Positions 1 through 9,740 of a stretch of 64,000 nt of DNA are shown here, piece after piece. This DNA is from Fischerella sp. PCC 9431 (lineage in GTDB: Bacteria > Cyanobacteriota > Cyanobacteriia > Cyanobacteriales > Nostocaceae). Numbering within the stretch: position 1 is the stretch's first letter; each line of letters opens with the position of its first letter. Under the pieces are notes generated by a model. It had not been told where the DNA came from. It was given only the letters and a program-made list of their open reading frames with translations, and made no database searches. The position numbers and the translations under genes were made by a program. The stretch covers positions 2,312,469 through 2,376,468 of the forward strand of contig NZ_KE650771.1 in NCBI RefSeq assembly GCF_000447295.1. The letters are read 5' to 3'.

Positions 1-443
1 CCACACAGGCGTTACTCTTTTTAGGTTGGTTGGCAAGTCGTTTGAATTGGCGTCCGGTTTCTTATCAAAAAGAAAGCGACGATTATGACATTACCCACGT
101 TACCTTTAGCACTGATAATCAACGGCAAGTAGAAGCGGAATTAGCAGGAGTTCCTGTGGCTGATGTGGGCGAAGTTCCAGGCGACTTGATCGCTTTACGC
201 TTGAGTTCTACCAATCCCCAAGCTAACTGCGGTACGGTGATCTGTACGGAAACTGGCGGTTGTATGCGGATGGAAACTCAAGGTGGCGCCCAATCTGCTG
301 GATTATTCCAGCAGGTAACTTCACTCTCTGAACAAAAAGCCGAAGTTTTGTTGAGTCAACAGGTACAACGTTGGGGAAATGAAGCGCTGTTTGAAGAAAG
401 TCTCGCAGTTATCGGACAAATACTCAAGCTAGGGAATGGATAA
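1..443 (+). CDS. opcA: OpcA, glucose-6-phosphate dehydrogenase assembly protein (3' end only)
   Basis: This is the C-terminal part of OpcA, the cyanobacterial protein that activates or assembles glucose-6-phosphate dehydrogenase in the oxidative pentose phosphate pathway. The reading frame is open to the left edge. The residues before the TTG at 30 (TQALLFLGW) join smoothly to LASRLNWRPV, so the gene begins outside the window and that TTG is not a start. About 146 residues are visible, including the cysteine-containing stretch NCGTVICTETGGCMRMETQG and the typical C-terminal segment LSEQKAEVLLSQQVQRWG. In Nostocales opcA usually follows zwf, which would lie off the left edge. Identification is from family resemblance of the C-terminus. 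Confidence 0.88.
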   Translation, partial: TQALLFLGWLASRLNWRPVSYQKESDDYDITHVTFSTDNQRQVEAELAGVPVADVGEVPGDLIALRLSSTNPQANCGTVICTETGGCMRMETQGGAQSAGLFQQVTSLSEQKAEVLLSQQVQRWGNEALFEESLAVIGQILKLGNG

Positions 444-499
444 CAGGTAAAGGGTAATGGTAATAGGATAGAAAATCACATACCAATTACCAATTACCA

Positions 500-1987
500 A
501 TGGCTTTAATTATTGCAGGAGAACGTAGCGGGGTGGGTAAGACTACAGTCACACTCACCCTGCTAGCGTCTTTGTGTCGGCGATCGCACCAAGTACAATC
601 TTTCAAAGTAGGGCCGGATTATATAGATCCGATGTTTCATCAGCATGTGACTGGACGTGCTTGTCGAAATTTAGACCCAATCTTAACTTCCGAAACATAC
701 GTACAGCAGTGTTTTACTCGTCACAGCCAAGCGATGGATTATGTTCTCATTGAGGGTGTGATGGGGTTGTTTGATGGAGTGAGACTAAGAGGGAGAGACA
801 CGGAGAACTTAAGACGCGGGGACGCGGAGAATTTATCAAGAACATTCTCCGTGTCCCCGCATCCCCACCTCCCCGTGTCCTCTTTTGCTAGTACTGCTCA
901 TATAGCAAGATTATTGGATTTACCTGTAATGTTGGTGATTGATTGCAGTCGTTTGTCTGGTTCTGTTGCTGCGATCGCTCACGGTTATAGTTCTTTTGAT
1001 CCCAGAATTAAAATAGTTGGATTAATCCTAAATCGTGTGGGTAGTGATCGCCACTTAGAATTGCTCAAAAATTCTCTTGCATCCCTACAATTACCAATTC
1101 TGGGTGTACTGCGTCGCCAAGATAACATTACCATCCCTGATCGCCATCTCGGTTTGGTACCCACAGCTGAACTTCCCGAACTCAATGCTTTGATTGAGCG
1201 ATTTGCTGATTTGGGTGACACTTGCTTTGATTGGGAGAAGTTATTACCGTTGCTAAGAATAGAAGAACACGGGGACACGGTGACACGCCGATGCGGGGAT
1301 GTTACTAATAATTTCTCCGTGTCCCTGCGTCCCAAGCTCTCTGCGTCTTCTTCGGTCAAGATTGCTGTGGCACGCGATCGCGCTTTTAATTTTTATTACC
1401 AAGACAATCTCGACTTGTTACAACAACTGGGTGCAGAGTTAGTTTTTTGGAGTCCCTTAGAAGATCATGGGCTACCAGAAGGAGTCCAGGGTATGTATTT
1501 TGGTGGTGGGTTTCCAGAAGTATTTGCTCAACAACTTGCGGAAAATACTGCTGCCAAAGTAGCACTTAAGACAGCTATTCTGGCGGGAATGCCAACAATT
1601 GCCGAGTGTGGCGGGTTGATGTATTTGTGTGAGCAAGTGATCGATTTTGCTGGTAAATCTTGGTCGATGGTGGGAGTGTTACCGACCACCGCAGTTATGA
1701 GTGGTCGGTTAACTTTAGGATATCGCCGCGCTGTTGTTCTGCAAGATAGTTTGTTAGTAAATGCAGGAACAACAGTTTACGGACATGAGTTTCATCGTTC
1801 CTATTTAATGTCTAATTTTGAGCAGCCACTCTTTCAAACTTATCGCTTTGATAATGAAGAATTTACAGGATATGAAGGATGGGGAGCTAATTCACCACAT
1901 CTCAATCTTCACGCCTCTTATATTCATATGCACTGGGGTGCTTCTCCAGAAATTCCCCGCAGATTTTTAAGATACTGTTCGGATTGA
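500..1987 (+). CDS. cbiA: Cobyrinate a,c-diamide synthase, carrying two repeat-derived inserts
   Basis: CbiA/CobB amidates the a and c carboxylates of cobyrinic acid with ATP and glutamine in B12-type cofactor synthesis. The N-terminal P-loop GERSGVGKTT (residues 7-16) and the KVGPDYIDP segment belong to the DTBS/CobQ-like domain. The C-terminal class I amidotransferase domain has its nucleophile Cys at about 370 (AECGGLMYLC) and a late GHEFHRS segment. The 495 residues are somewhat longer than usual because two low-complexity stretches, residues about 95-128 and 254-285, interrupt conserved sequence. They read as translated dispersed repeats (CGGAGA/CCGCGTC palindromes). The first separates GVMGLFDG from FASTAHIARLLDLPV; the second lies between the two domains. 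The frame is intact, so the enzyme is probably functional. The ATG sits in a run of CAATTACC repeats with no clear Shine-Dalgarno. Confidence 0.93.
   Translation: MALIIAGERSGVGKTTVTLTLLASLCRRSHQVQSFKVGPDYIDPMFHQHVTGRACRNLDPILTSETYVQQCFTRHSQAMDYVLIEGVMGLFDGVRLRGRDTENLRRGDAENLSRTFSVSPHPHLPVSSFASTAHIARLLDLPVMLVIDCSRLSGSVAAIAHGYSSFDPRIKIVGLILNRVGSDRHLELLKNSLASLQLPILGVLRRQDNITIPDRHLGLVPTAELPELNALIERFADLGDTCFDWEKLLPLLRIEEHGDTVTRRCGDVTNNFSVSLRPKLSASSSVKIAVARDRAFNFYYQDNLDLLQQLGAELVFWSPLEDHGLPEGVQGMYFGGGFPEVFAQQLAENTAAKVALKTAILAGMPTIAECGGLMYLCEQVIDFAGKSWSMVGVLPTTAVMSGRLTLGYRRAVVLQDSLLVNAGTTVYGHEFHRSYLMSNFEQPLFQTYRFDNEEFTGYEGWGANSPHLNLHASYIHMHWGASPEIPRRFLRYCSD
782..883 (+). repeat. In-frame dispersed repeat inside cbiA, copy 1
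   Basis: About 100 bp made of GAGACACGGAGAA-like and TTCTCCGTGTCCCCGC-like halves that pair with each other (imperfect palindrome). It is translated as a charged, low-complexity segment between two conserved CbiA blocks. The same sequence family recurs at 1259-1354, about 50868-50950, 61451-61513 and, outside genes, 62937-62992. Confidence 0.75.
1259..1354 (+). repeat. In-frame dispersed repeat inside cbiA, copy 2
   Basis: A second member of the CGGGGACACGG / CCGTGTCCCTGCG palindromic repeat family. It is translated in frame as residues about 254-285, between the ATPase-like domain and the glutaminase domain of CbiA. It differs in sequence from copy 1, so this is not a simple duplication of that copy. 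Confidence 0.7.
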
Positions 1988-2231
1988 CAAACCGTCATTC
2001 CCACAAATTGGTGGTTAGGGGTTGGTCAATTACGCATAATTTGAATTTATAGCAAAATCTCTTTTCTATCTTCGGTAATCTCTCTTTTTCTTGTATTTAA
2101 ATGCTCAAAAAACCTATGCAAAATATGCATAAATTGCTAAAAATTCAAGATTTGCCAACTACTAAAAGCAGTATATTTTGAGGAATGTCTCAAAACGTAC
2201 TAATTTTAAGTAACTTTTAACACAGAAAAGA

Positions 2232-3704
2232 GTGTCAAAAATTACTCAAATAAATGTACGTAATGAAAAGATTTTGGCGGAAAGGGACAATAAACAAGTG
2301 CTGAAGAAAATTTTGATAATTGGGGCGATCGCCCTAATGCTTCTGGCAGGCCCGCTTATAGACAATGCTGTTGCTGCACCTGTTGATGTTAACGCGGCAA
2401 TTTCTAATGCTCAAACTGCTGCTGATACAGCATTTATGCTCATATCAGCAGCTTTGGTATTGCTAATGACTCCTGGACTTGCCTTTTTTTATAGTGGATT
2501 TGTACGTTCTCGTAACGTTCTCAATACGTTGATGATGAGTTTCGTACTCATGGCGATTGTAGGAGTCACTTGGGTTCTGTGGGGCTATAGTCTTGCTTTT
2601 TCGCCCGGAAATCCGTTTATTGGTGGCTTACAGTGGCTGGGTTTAAATGGTGTTGGTACAGAATTAACCGATTATCTCAAAGGATCAAATCCTGCTGATT
2701 TTGTTTCTTATGCACCAACAATTCCCCACCTAGCATTCATGATTTACCAAGCCATGTTTGCTATTATCACTCCAGCTTTAATCTCTGGAGCGATCGCCGA
2801 ACGAATGAACTTTACTGCTTATAGTTTGTTTGTACTGCTGTGGTCTACTTTTGTTTACTCTCCTCTGGCCCATATGGTCTGGGGGAAAGGCGGATTCATT
2901 GGTTTAGCAGGCGGCTTGGGCGCTCTGGACTTTGCAGGTGGTACAGTCGTTCATATTAGTTCTGGGGTTTCTGCTTTAGTTGCAGCGATCGTCCTTGGTC
3001 CTCGTAAAACTTATCCTGATCGTCTTAGCCCTCCTCACAACGTTCCCTTCATTTTGTTAGGTGCTGGCTTGTTGTGGTTTGGCTGGTTTGGCTTCAATGC
3101 TGGTAGCGCCCTGGCTTCAGGTAGTTTAGCAACAGTAGCTTTTGTGAACACGAATACAGCCGCCGCCGCCGCCGCATTAACTTGGTTAATTTTAGAAAAA
3201 GTTTTGCGAGGAAAACCAACCGCAGTCGGTGCAGCCACAGGCGCTGTTGCTGGTTTAGTGGGTATTACTCCCGCCGCCGGCTTTGTCACACCATTAGCAG
3301 CCATTTTAATTGGTAGTATTACCGCTTTTGTTTGTTTCTACGCCGTTAGCTTCAAACATAAAGTACAAATCGATGACGCCCTTGATACTTACCCTGTACA
3401 TGGCGTGGGTGGAACCGTAGGTGCAATTTTGACAGCAGTCTTTGCAACTACCGCAGTGAACTCCGCAGGAAAAAACGGCTTACTCTACGGTAATCCAGGG
3501 GAATTATTAGTTGAGTTCGCAGCAATTGCGATCGCTTACGTTGTTGCTGGTGTGGGAACCTTCGTCATTCTTAAGTTCATTGATGCTACAGTAGGCTTAC
3601 GTGTGAAAGAAGTAGCAGAAATGCAAGGTATAGATATCAACGAACATGGAGAAGAAGGTTACAACGAAGAATTTGGCGATCGCATTTCTGTAAGTGATAA
3701 GTAG
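2232..3704 (+). CDS. amt: Ammonium transporter, Amt family
   Basis: Integral membrane ammonium channel/transporter of the Amt/MEP/Rh family. It has an N-terminal signal-like hydrophobic segment ending near AVAAP (about residues 26-49), followed by about 11 membrane helices. Family landmarks are FFYSGFVRSRN, AHMVWGKGG (first pore His), FNAGSA and DTYPVHGVGG (second pore His), with a cytoplasmic tail rich in Glu. The 490 residues are the usual length for cyanobacterial Amt1. The start used is GTG at 2232; a GTG at 2298 (VLKKILIIG), just before the signal segment, is an equally good alternative. I looked for a GTA-N8-TAC NtcA site upstream and did not find a convincing one. No glnB gene is adjacent. 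Confidence 0.95.
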   Translation: MSKITQINVRNEKILAERDNKQVLKKILIIGAIALMLLAGPLIDNAVAAPVDVNAAISNAQTAADTAFMLISAALVLLMTPGLAFFYSGFVRSRNVLNTLMMSFVLMAIVGVTWVLWGYSLAFSPGNPFIGGLQWLGLNGVGTELTDYLKGSNPADFVSYAPTIPHLAFMIYQAMFAIITPALISGAIAERMNFTAYSLFVLLWSTFVYSPLAHMVWGKGGFIGLAGGLGALDFAGGTVVHISSGVSALVAAIVLGPRKTYPDRLSPPHNVPFILLGAGLLWFGWFGFNAGSALASGSLATVAFVNTNTAAAAAALTWLILEKVLRGKPTAVGAATGAVAGLVGITPAAGFVTPLAAILIGSITAFVCFYAVSFKHKVQIDDALDTYPVHGVGGTVGAILTAVFATTAVNSAGKNGLLYGNPGELLVEFAAIAIAYVVAGVGTFVILKFIDATVGLRVKEVAEMQGIDINEHGEEGYNEEFGDRISVSDK

Positions 3705-3800
3705 CCATCATGGAGTGCGTACAGATAAAATCTGGTACATCATAGTCTTGCATCAGCTTTTCATCCCGCCAATAAAGAAATTTATTGGCTAATAACTAAA

Positions 3801-3880
3801 GTCAGATAAATCTGACCAAGATGGTGTTTGAGTCCGTTTTAACGGACTTATGCTATTAGCCTCAGAATTCATTCTGAGGC
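3801..3880. repeat. Array of three perfect hairpins downstream of amt
   Basis: Three consecutive perfect inverted repeats: GTCAGAT-AA-ATCTGAC (3801-3816), AGTCCGTT-TT-AACGGACT (3831-3848) and GCCTCAGAAT-TC-ATTCTGAGGC (3859-3880). A related array, with different arm sequences but the same kind of tail (ACTTATGCTATTAGC versus ACTTGTGCTGTTAGC), lies at 7761-7885. None has a clear T-tract, so a dispersed hairpin repeat is more likely than a simple terminator. Confidence 0.75.
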
Positions 3881-3939
3881 AGGATATGGGGTTGGTGCAA
3901 GGTATCTGGTACTAAAGATTTGGTATATTCTCCAGAATC

Positions 3940-4767
3940 GTGTCCACTTCTGCAAAAACTTCTCCTACTTGGGCAATTTTATCGCTGATCACTAACGGCA
4001 TACTCTTGCTAGCGGTCATCCTGCTAATTTGGCGACAGCAGGGTGTCACCGCTTTTTTAGCGAATATATTGCCAAATCACGTCAATGCAAGTGCTTCATC
4101 TCAACCCATACCAGAATTGGGTAATCGTCATAAACTCAATTATCAACAATGGGTAGATATTCTCAAGCAAGAAGCCAAAGTCGCTGCCGAAAAACGTCCA
4201 ACTCATCTGACCATACTAGCAGGCGATTCTTTAAGTTTGTGGTTTCCTCCAGAATTATTACCTGAAAATAGACATTGGCTCAACCAGGGTATTTCTGGAG
4301 AAAACAGCACTGGATTATTAAAAAGATTAGAACTATTTGACCACACCCAACCAGAAACAATTTTTGTAATGATTGGTGTTAATGACTTAATTCAGGGCAA
4401 TGACGATGAGATAATTTTAAACAATCATCGGCAAATCATGCGTTACCTGCGTCAGGTGCATCCCCAAACGCAAATAGTAATTCAGTCTATTTTGCCACAC
4501 GCAGGAAAAGAAGCAACTTGGGAAGGGCGGGAAAAATTACTAAATATTCCTAATAGTCGCATTCTGAAGTTGAATCAGCAATTAAAAATCATGGCGACAA
4601 AAGCAGGCGTCAAATATTTAAATTTGTATCCCCTATTTGTCAACAACCAGGGTAATCTCCGTCCCGAATTTAGTACTGACGGCTTACATCTTAATTCTCA
4701 AGGTTATTTAGTCTGGAGTTCTGCTTTAAAGTTGTATAGTCAGATCGAACTAGAAAATAGACCCTAA
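3940..4767 (+). CDS. SGNH/GDSL-family hydrolase, membrane-anchored
   Basis: A 275-residue protein with a single N-terminal transmembrane helix (about residues 11-29) and a periplasmic SGNH esterase domain. The blocks are visible: block I ILAGDSLSLW with the nucleophile Ser, block II Gly in GISGENSTG, block III GVNDLI, and block V DGLHLNSQGY with the catalytic Asp-x-x-His. Likely a lipase, acylesterase or polysaccharide deacetylase-like esterase acting at the cell envelope; the substrate cannot be told from sequence. The start is GTG at 3940, with no strong Shine-Dalgarno. It stands alone between amt and ispH, 100 bp before the latter. Confidence 0.85.
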   Translation: MSTSAKTSPTWAILSLITNGILLLAVILLIWRQQGVTAFLANILPNHVNASASSQPIPELGNRHKLNYQQWVDILKQEAKVAAEKRPTHLTILAGDSLSLWFPPELLPENRHWLNQGISGENSTGLLKRLELFDHTQPETIFVMIGVNDLIQGNDDEIILNNHRQIMRYLRQVHPQTQIVIQSILPHAGKEATWEGREKLLNIPNSRILKLNQQLKIMATKAGVKYLNLYPLFVNNQGNLRPEFSTDGLHLNSQGYLVWSSALKLYSQIELENRP

Positions 4768-4867
4768 CAGAAGAAGATGGGAACTTCCCAATCTCCCCTA
4801 TTCCTCACCTCAATTAGTGCCTCGGTACGAGAAAATGTGAAAAAAGTGATTTTTGTGGAAAAAACCA

Positions 4868-6076
4868 ATGGATACTAAAGCTTTTAAACGTTCACTTCAA
4901 CATTCTGGAAATTACCATCGTAAAGGGTTTGGTCATCAAGAAGAAATCGCTACCCAGTTACAGTCAGAATATCAAAGCCCCCTGATTCAGCAAATACGTG
5001 ATAATAATTATACCATTGTTCGCGGAGATGTCACCATCCGACTAGCCCAAGCTTTTGGCTTTTGTTGGGGTGTAGAACGTGCTGTAGCAATGGCTTATGA
5101 AACTCGCAAACATTTCCCTACAGAACGCATTTGGATTACAAATGAAATTATTCACAATCCTTCTGTGAACCAAAGAATGCGGGAAATGGCAGTAGATTTT
5201 ATCCCAGTGATCGCAGGTAAAAAAGATTTCTCGGTTGTAGAAATTGGTGATGTTGTCATACTACCTGCTTTCGGTGCCAGTGTTCAAGAAATGCAGATAC
5301 TGAACGATAAAGGTTGCAAAATAGTTGATACCACCTGTCCTTGGGTATCAAAGGTTTGGAATACCGTTGAAAAACATAAAAAGCGTGAATATACATCAAT
5401 TATTCATGGCAAATATAAGCATGAAGAAACAGTTGCAACTAGTTCTTTTGCAGGTAAATATCTGATTGTTTTAAATTTAAAAGAAGCAGAATACGTCGCT
5501 AATTACATTTTGCATGGGGGAAACCGCGAAGAATTTCTCGCTAAATTCAGTAAAGCTTGTTCAGCAGGATTTGACCCCGACAAAGATTTAGAAATGATTG
5601 GCATTGCCAACCAGACTACAATGCTCAAAAGTGAAACCGAACAACTGGGTAAGCTGTTTGAGCATACAATGATGCAGAAGTATGGCCCAGCTAATTTAAA
5701 TGACCATTTCCAAAGCTTTAATACCATCTGTGATGCTACTCAAGAACGACAAGATGCAATGTTGGAATTGGTAGAACAAAAACTAGATTTAATGATTGTG
5801 ATTGGTGGGTTTAATTCATCAAACACTACCCAACTGCAACAAATTTCTTTTGAGCGGGGAATTCCTTCTTATCATATTGATAGTGTTGAAAGAATTTTAT
5901 CTGGCGATCGCATTGAACATCGATTATTAAATGGTAATTTGGAAATCACAGAAAACTGGTTGACTGAAGGAAAAATCGTGATTGGTGTAACTTCTGGTGC
6001 TTCTACACCTGATAAGGTAGTCGAAGATGTCATCGAAAAGATATTTGAATTAAAAGCAACAGTCGCGATCGCCTGA
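4868..6076 (+). CDS. ispH: 4-hydroxy-3-methylbut-2-enyl diphosphate reductase
   Basis: IspH (LytB), the [4Fe-4S] enzyme of the last MEP-pathway step, converts HMBPP to IPP and DMAPP for carotenoids, phytol and quinone side chains. The cyanobacterial/plastid long form is evident: N-terminal extension, then [12 protein letters not shown] (first cluster Cys), [11 protein letters not shown] (second Cys), [12 protein letters not shown] (third Cys) and the conserved [11 protein letters not shown] and TSGASTPD motifs. I place the start at ATG 4868 (MDTKAFKRS), giving 402 residues as in Nostoc homologues; an in-frame TTG at 4853 is less likely. A strong hairpin follows at 6111-6142. Confidence 0.96.
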   Translation: MDTKAFKRSLQHSGNYHRKGFGHQEEIATQLQSEYQSPLIQQIRDNNYTIVRGDVTIRLAQAFGFCWGVERAVAMAYETRKHFPTERIWITNEIIHNPSVNQRMREMAVDFIPVIAGKKDFSVVEIGDVVILPAFGASVQEMQILNDKGCKIVDTTCPWVSKVWNTVEKHKKREYTSIIHGKYKHEETVATSSFAGKYLIVLNLKEAEYVANYILHGGNREEFLAKFSKACSAGFDPDKDLEMIGIANQTTMLKSETEQLGKLFEHTMMQKYGPANLNDHFQSFNTICDATQERQDAMLELVEQKLDLMIVIGGFNSSNTTQLQQISFERGIPSYHIDSVERILSGDRIEHRLLNGNLEITENWLTEGKIVIGVTSGASTPDKVVEDVIEKIFELKATVAIA

Positions 6077-6110
6077 TTTTGTTTTCAGTTAAATCATTCG
6101 TTAAAAAGCA

Positions 6111-6142
6111 GACCCCCGACTTCGCAAGATTTGTCGGGGGTC
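6111..6142 (+). terminator. Hairpin after ispH, probable terminator
   Basis: A perfect 10-bp stem GACCCCCGAC/GTCGGGGGTC with a 12-nt loop begins 34 bp after the ispH stop. The following sequence is T-rich (ATGATTTTGGG) rather than a clean U-tract. Confidence 0.6.
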
Positions 6143-6158
6143 ATGATTTTGGGTTTGT

Positions 6159-6183
6159 AGAGACGTTGCAGTGCAACGTCTCT
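6159..6183. repeat. Dispersed palindromic repeat (AGAGACGTTGCA family)
   Basis: AGAGACGTTGCA, one central G, then TGCAACGTCTCT: a perfect 12-bp inverted repeat. It is a common interspersed palindrome type in cyanobacterial genomes and sits between the ispH hairpin and the psbA promoter. Confidence 0.75.
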
Positions 6184-6330
6184 CAATACGGTTTGGTTAA
6201 GAATTTTTCGTCATAATTTTGGGGTTCTACCAGATGTGATAAATGGCGTCTCTGGTGGATTTAAATGTCAATTGATTTGTATTATCTCAGCAGTATCGGA
6301 ATCGCTATATATCGCTAAATATACGATTAA

Positions 6331-7524
<1,194 letters not shown>

Positions 7525-7572
7525 TCACCAGATAGTCAATACGCACTCAGTCTCTACAATTAAATAGATAAG

Positions 7573-7610
7573 AAAGCACCCTCCGCAGTGGAGGGTGCTT
7601 TTGTTTTTGC
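7573..7610 (+). terminator. Intrinsic terminator of psbA
   Basis: A 12-bp stem AAAGCACCCTCC/GGAGGGTGCTTT (7573-7584 with 7590-7601), a GCAGT loop and a following T-rich run TTTTGTTTTT. It starts 49 bp after the psbA stop codon. Confidence 0.92.
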
Positions 7611-7632
7611 TCTATTTTTCGCTGCGATCGCA

Positions 7633-7732
7633 CGACACATTCAGAATATGAGACGCGATAAATCACCAGACGCGATAAATCGCCGTCTCTACAAAATAAT
7701 TCATCTGTCGCATTCTTTTTTCAAACTGGTAT
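7633..7732 (+). repeat. Dispersed repeat, copy A (partner at 46871-46953, inverted)
   Basis: Runs from CGACACATTCAG to CAAACTGGTAT and matches, almost base for base, the reverse complement of 46871-46953. The difference is that copy A contains an internal 17-bp duplication of the GACGCGATAAATC part. The arms GAGACG and CGTCTC suggest a palindromic core. Confidence 0.8.
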
Positions 7733-7760
7733 AAGCATCGCAAATGTTCAGAATCCCGCC

Positions 7761-7885
7761 TGCGATTGAAATCGCAGTCTCATAGCGAAAGTCTGCTTTA
7801 AGCAGACTACTTGATTTGTTTGAGATTTTATGAAGTCGTCTTCAGACGACTTGTGCTGTTAGCTAAGAGTTTAAACTTTTAGCGT
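7761..7885. repeat. Array of hairpins before the ABC exporter 3' end
   Basis: Successive inverted repeats: TGCGATT-GA-AATCGCA (7761-7776), AGTCTGCTT-T-AAGCAGACT (7790-7808), AAGTCGTCT-TC-AGACGACTT (7833-7852), then a looser CTAAGAGTTTAAACTTTTAG palindrome. It has the same design as 3801-3880 but different arm sequences. It could also serve as a terminator region between the convergent genes. Confidence 0.7.
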
Positions 7886-7889
7886 TGAG

Positions 7890-9620
7890 CTAAGTCTCAT
7901 AAAATTGTTGAGCATAAAAACGAGCATACCTGCCTTCCTGAGATAATAGAGAGGCGTGAGTACCTTCTTCAACAACTTGTCCCCGTTCGAGGACGAGAAT
8001 CGAGTCGGCGCGCCGGACGCTGCTGAGGCGATGGGCAATAATAAACACAGTCCGATTTTGCATGACTCGCTCTAGCGCTTCTTGAACTAGTGCTTCTGAC
8101 TCTGAATCTAAAGCAGATGTAGCTTCATCGAGGATGAGAATTCGCGGATTGTGAACTATTGCTCTGGCGATCGCTAATCTTTGGCGCTGTCCTCCCGATA
8201 AATTGACGCCACGTTCGCCTACCCAAGTATGATAGCCTTGGGGAAATTGGCTGATAAAAGAGTGAGCATTAGCAATCTTTGCCGCTTCCTGAATTGCTTT
8301 TAAATCTAATTCCTCTTGACCGTAGCCAATATTTTGAGCGATCGTTCCCGAAAATAAAGTAATTTCTTGAGGTACAATGCCCATTTGACGACGGAGGCTG
8401 TTTAACTTCACATCGCGCAGATCAATACCGTCAATCAAGACTTGACCAGACTGAGGATCATAAAAACGAAGTAATAAATTGATTAACGTTGATTTTCCGG
8501 CTCCGGAAGAACCAACCAAGGCGATCACATCCCCAGGAGAAGCACGTAAACACAGATCTTTGAGGACTGGTTGACCAGGATCATAGGCAAAACTGACATG
8601 ACGATACTCTACTTTACCGACAACTCGTGGTAGTTCTTTTGCATCTGGTTTTTCGCTGATGCTAGGCTTTCTCGCCATTAACTCAAAGATGCGTTCTACA
8701 GATGCTTCGGTCTGTTTGTACTCGTTATAATTGCTAATCATCAGGTCGATAGGCTGGATGAGTAAAGCCACAGCAGCCAAAAAGCTAATAAACCCTTGAG
8801 AAGTCAGGTTTCCTTGGGAAATTTGCCATCCTCCCAATAAAAACAGCAGCATAATACTAACTGCTTCCAAAAAACCTATCACCGGATACTGAATCGATTT
8901 GAGTTGTTGAGCGCGATATCTAGCCTGACGATTGTATTCTGCTTCTTGGTTGAAGCGCTTGATTTCAAACCCTTGGGCTGCAAAAGCCTGGACAATGCGA
9001 ATCCCGCTAAATACTTCAGTCAAAAGTGCAGATAAATTAGAAACATGATTTTGACTCTGGCGAGATAGGACAAGTAATTTTTGACCAAATAATCCGATTA
9101 ACCAAGCCATCAAAGGAGCTAAAATTAAACCTGCAAGAGTCAGCCTCCAATTCAGGTAGAGCATGTAAGCAGGAATCGCAATTAACTGCAAGAAGTTGGA
9201 AAGAAACTGATGCGATAGCTTGTCCACAATCTCGCCAACTCGGTCAATATCTTCAGTCAAGCGATAAGTAAGATCGCCCGTCTGTGTAGTTTCAAAGAAA
9301 TCTAATCCCAGTTTGTGCAGATGAGCATAAACTCGCTTACGCAAGTTCAAAACCATATTGAGAGCAGCAGCAATCATAAAGATATTCTGCCCGTATTGGC
9401 AAAGCCCGCGCATCAAAAATACTAGAGTAGCTAGTCCGAGCCAGTAAGCAATCTGGTTAACTTTTCCCTGACCAACAAAAAAAGCCACCTGACCTGCTAG
9501 ATAGGGTAGTGCTACAGTCAATAACACAAATCCTAAAATACAAACTAATCCCCGAACTAACAAAGGCCATTCAGGCCACAAATAAGGTAACAGTTGCCAG
9601 TAACTAGAGCGGACTTTCAT
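7890..9620 (-). CDS. ABC exporter (MsbA/multidrug type), fused membrane and ATPase domains
   Basis: A half-transporter of 576 residues that would dimerise: an N-terminal six-helix type I exporter domain (to about residue 320) followed by an ATPase domain. Walker A LVGSSGAGKST (about residue 368), Q-loop VPQEITLFSGT, signature LSGGQRQRLAIARA (about 472), Walker B ILILDEATSALD and switch His IIAHRLSS are all intact. The likely role is export of a lipid, drug or other hydrophobic compound; the substrate is not predictable. I chose ATG 9620 (MKVRSSYWQLLPYLW). The frame stays open to 9686, but that upstream part is translated from the GGTGTGTTG/CAACGCACC dispersed repeat. The LpxB-like gene lies upstream on the same strand. 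Confidence 0.93.
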   Translation of the reverse strand: MKVRSSYWQLLPYLWPEWPLLVRGLVCILGFVLLTVALPYLAGQVAFFVGQGKVNQIAYWLGLATLVFLMRGLCQYGQNIFMIAAALNMVLNLRKRVYAHLHKLGLDFFETTQTGDLTYRLTEDIDRVGEIVDKLSHQFLSNFLQLIAIPAYMLYLNWRLTLAGLILAPLMAWLIGLFGQKLLVLSRQSQNHVSNLSALLTEVFSGIRIVQAFAAQGFEIKRFNQEAEYNRQARYRAQQLKSIQYPVIGFLEAVSIMLLFLLGGWQISQGNLTSQGFISFLAAVALLIQPIDLMISNYNEYKQTEASVERIFELMARKPSISEKPDAKELPRVVGKVEYRHVSFAYDPGQPVLKDLCLRASPGDVIALVGSSGAGKSTLINLLLRFYDPQSGQVLIDGIDLRDVKLNSLRRQMGIVPQEITLFSGTIAQNIGYGQEELDLKAIQEAAKIANAHSFISQFPQGYHTWVGERGVNLSGGQRQRLAIARAIVHNPRILILDEATSALDSESEALVQEALERVMQNRTVFIIAHRLSSVRRADSILVLERGQVVEEGTHASLLSQEGRYARFYAQQFYET

Positions 9621-9664
9621 AATGTAGTTGCACAAAAAGGGAACGGGGATTGGGGATTTTGTAG

Positions 9665-9692
9665 GGTGTGTTGTCGCGCAGCGCAACGCACC
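9665..9692. repeat. Dispersed palindromic repeat upstream of the ABC exporter
   Basis: GGTGTGTTG ... CAACGCACC, arms pairing at 8 of 9 positions around a GC-rich loop. This is a common interspersed repeat type in cyanobacteria. It lies directly upstream of the exporter start and explains the false N-terminal extension of its open frame. Confidence 0.65.
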
Positions 9693-9740
9693 ATCAGACG
9701 GTTTTCGGTGTGTTAGGACGTTTTATAACGTACCTTAACA

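Larger units (their letters stand above)
7525..7889. other. Intergenic region after psbA
   Basis: 365 bp between psbA and the convergent ABC exporter gene. It contains the psbA terminator (7573-7610), copy A of a dispersed repeat of about 85-100 bp (7633-7732), and an array of hairpins (7761-7885). I see no coding sequence. Confidence 0.8.

Noticed and set aside
985-1359. 124-codon minus-strand open frame antisense to cbiA
   Set aside because: It lies wholly inside cbiA, has no family resemblance and reflects the repeat-rich composition of that stretch.
9621-9686. Longer N-terminus for the ABC exporter
   Set aside because: The extra 22 codons come from a dispersed repeat and precede a good ATG at 9620.
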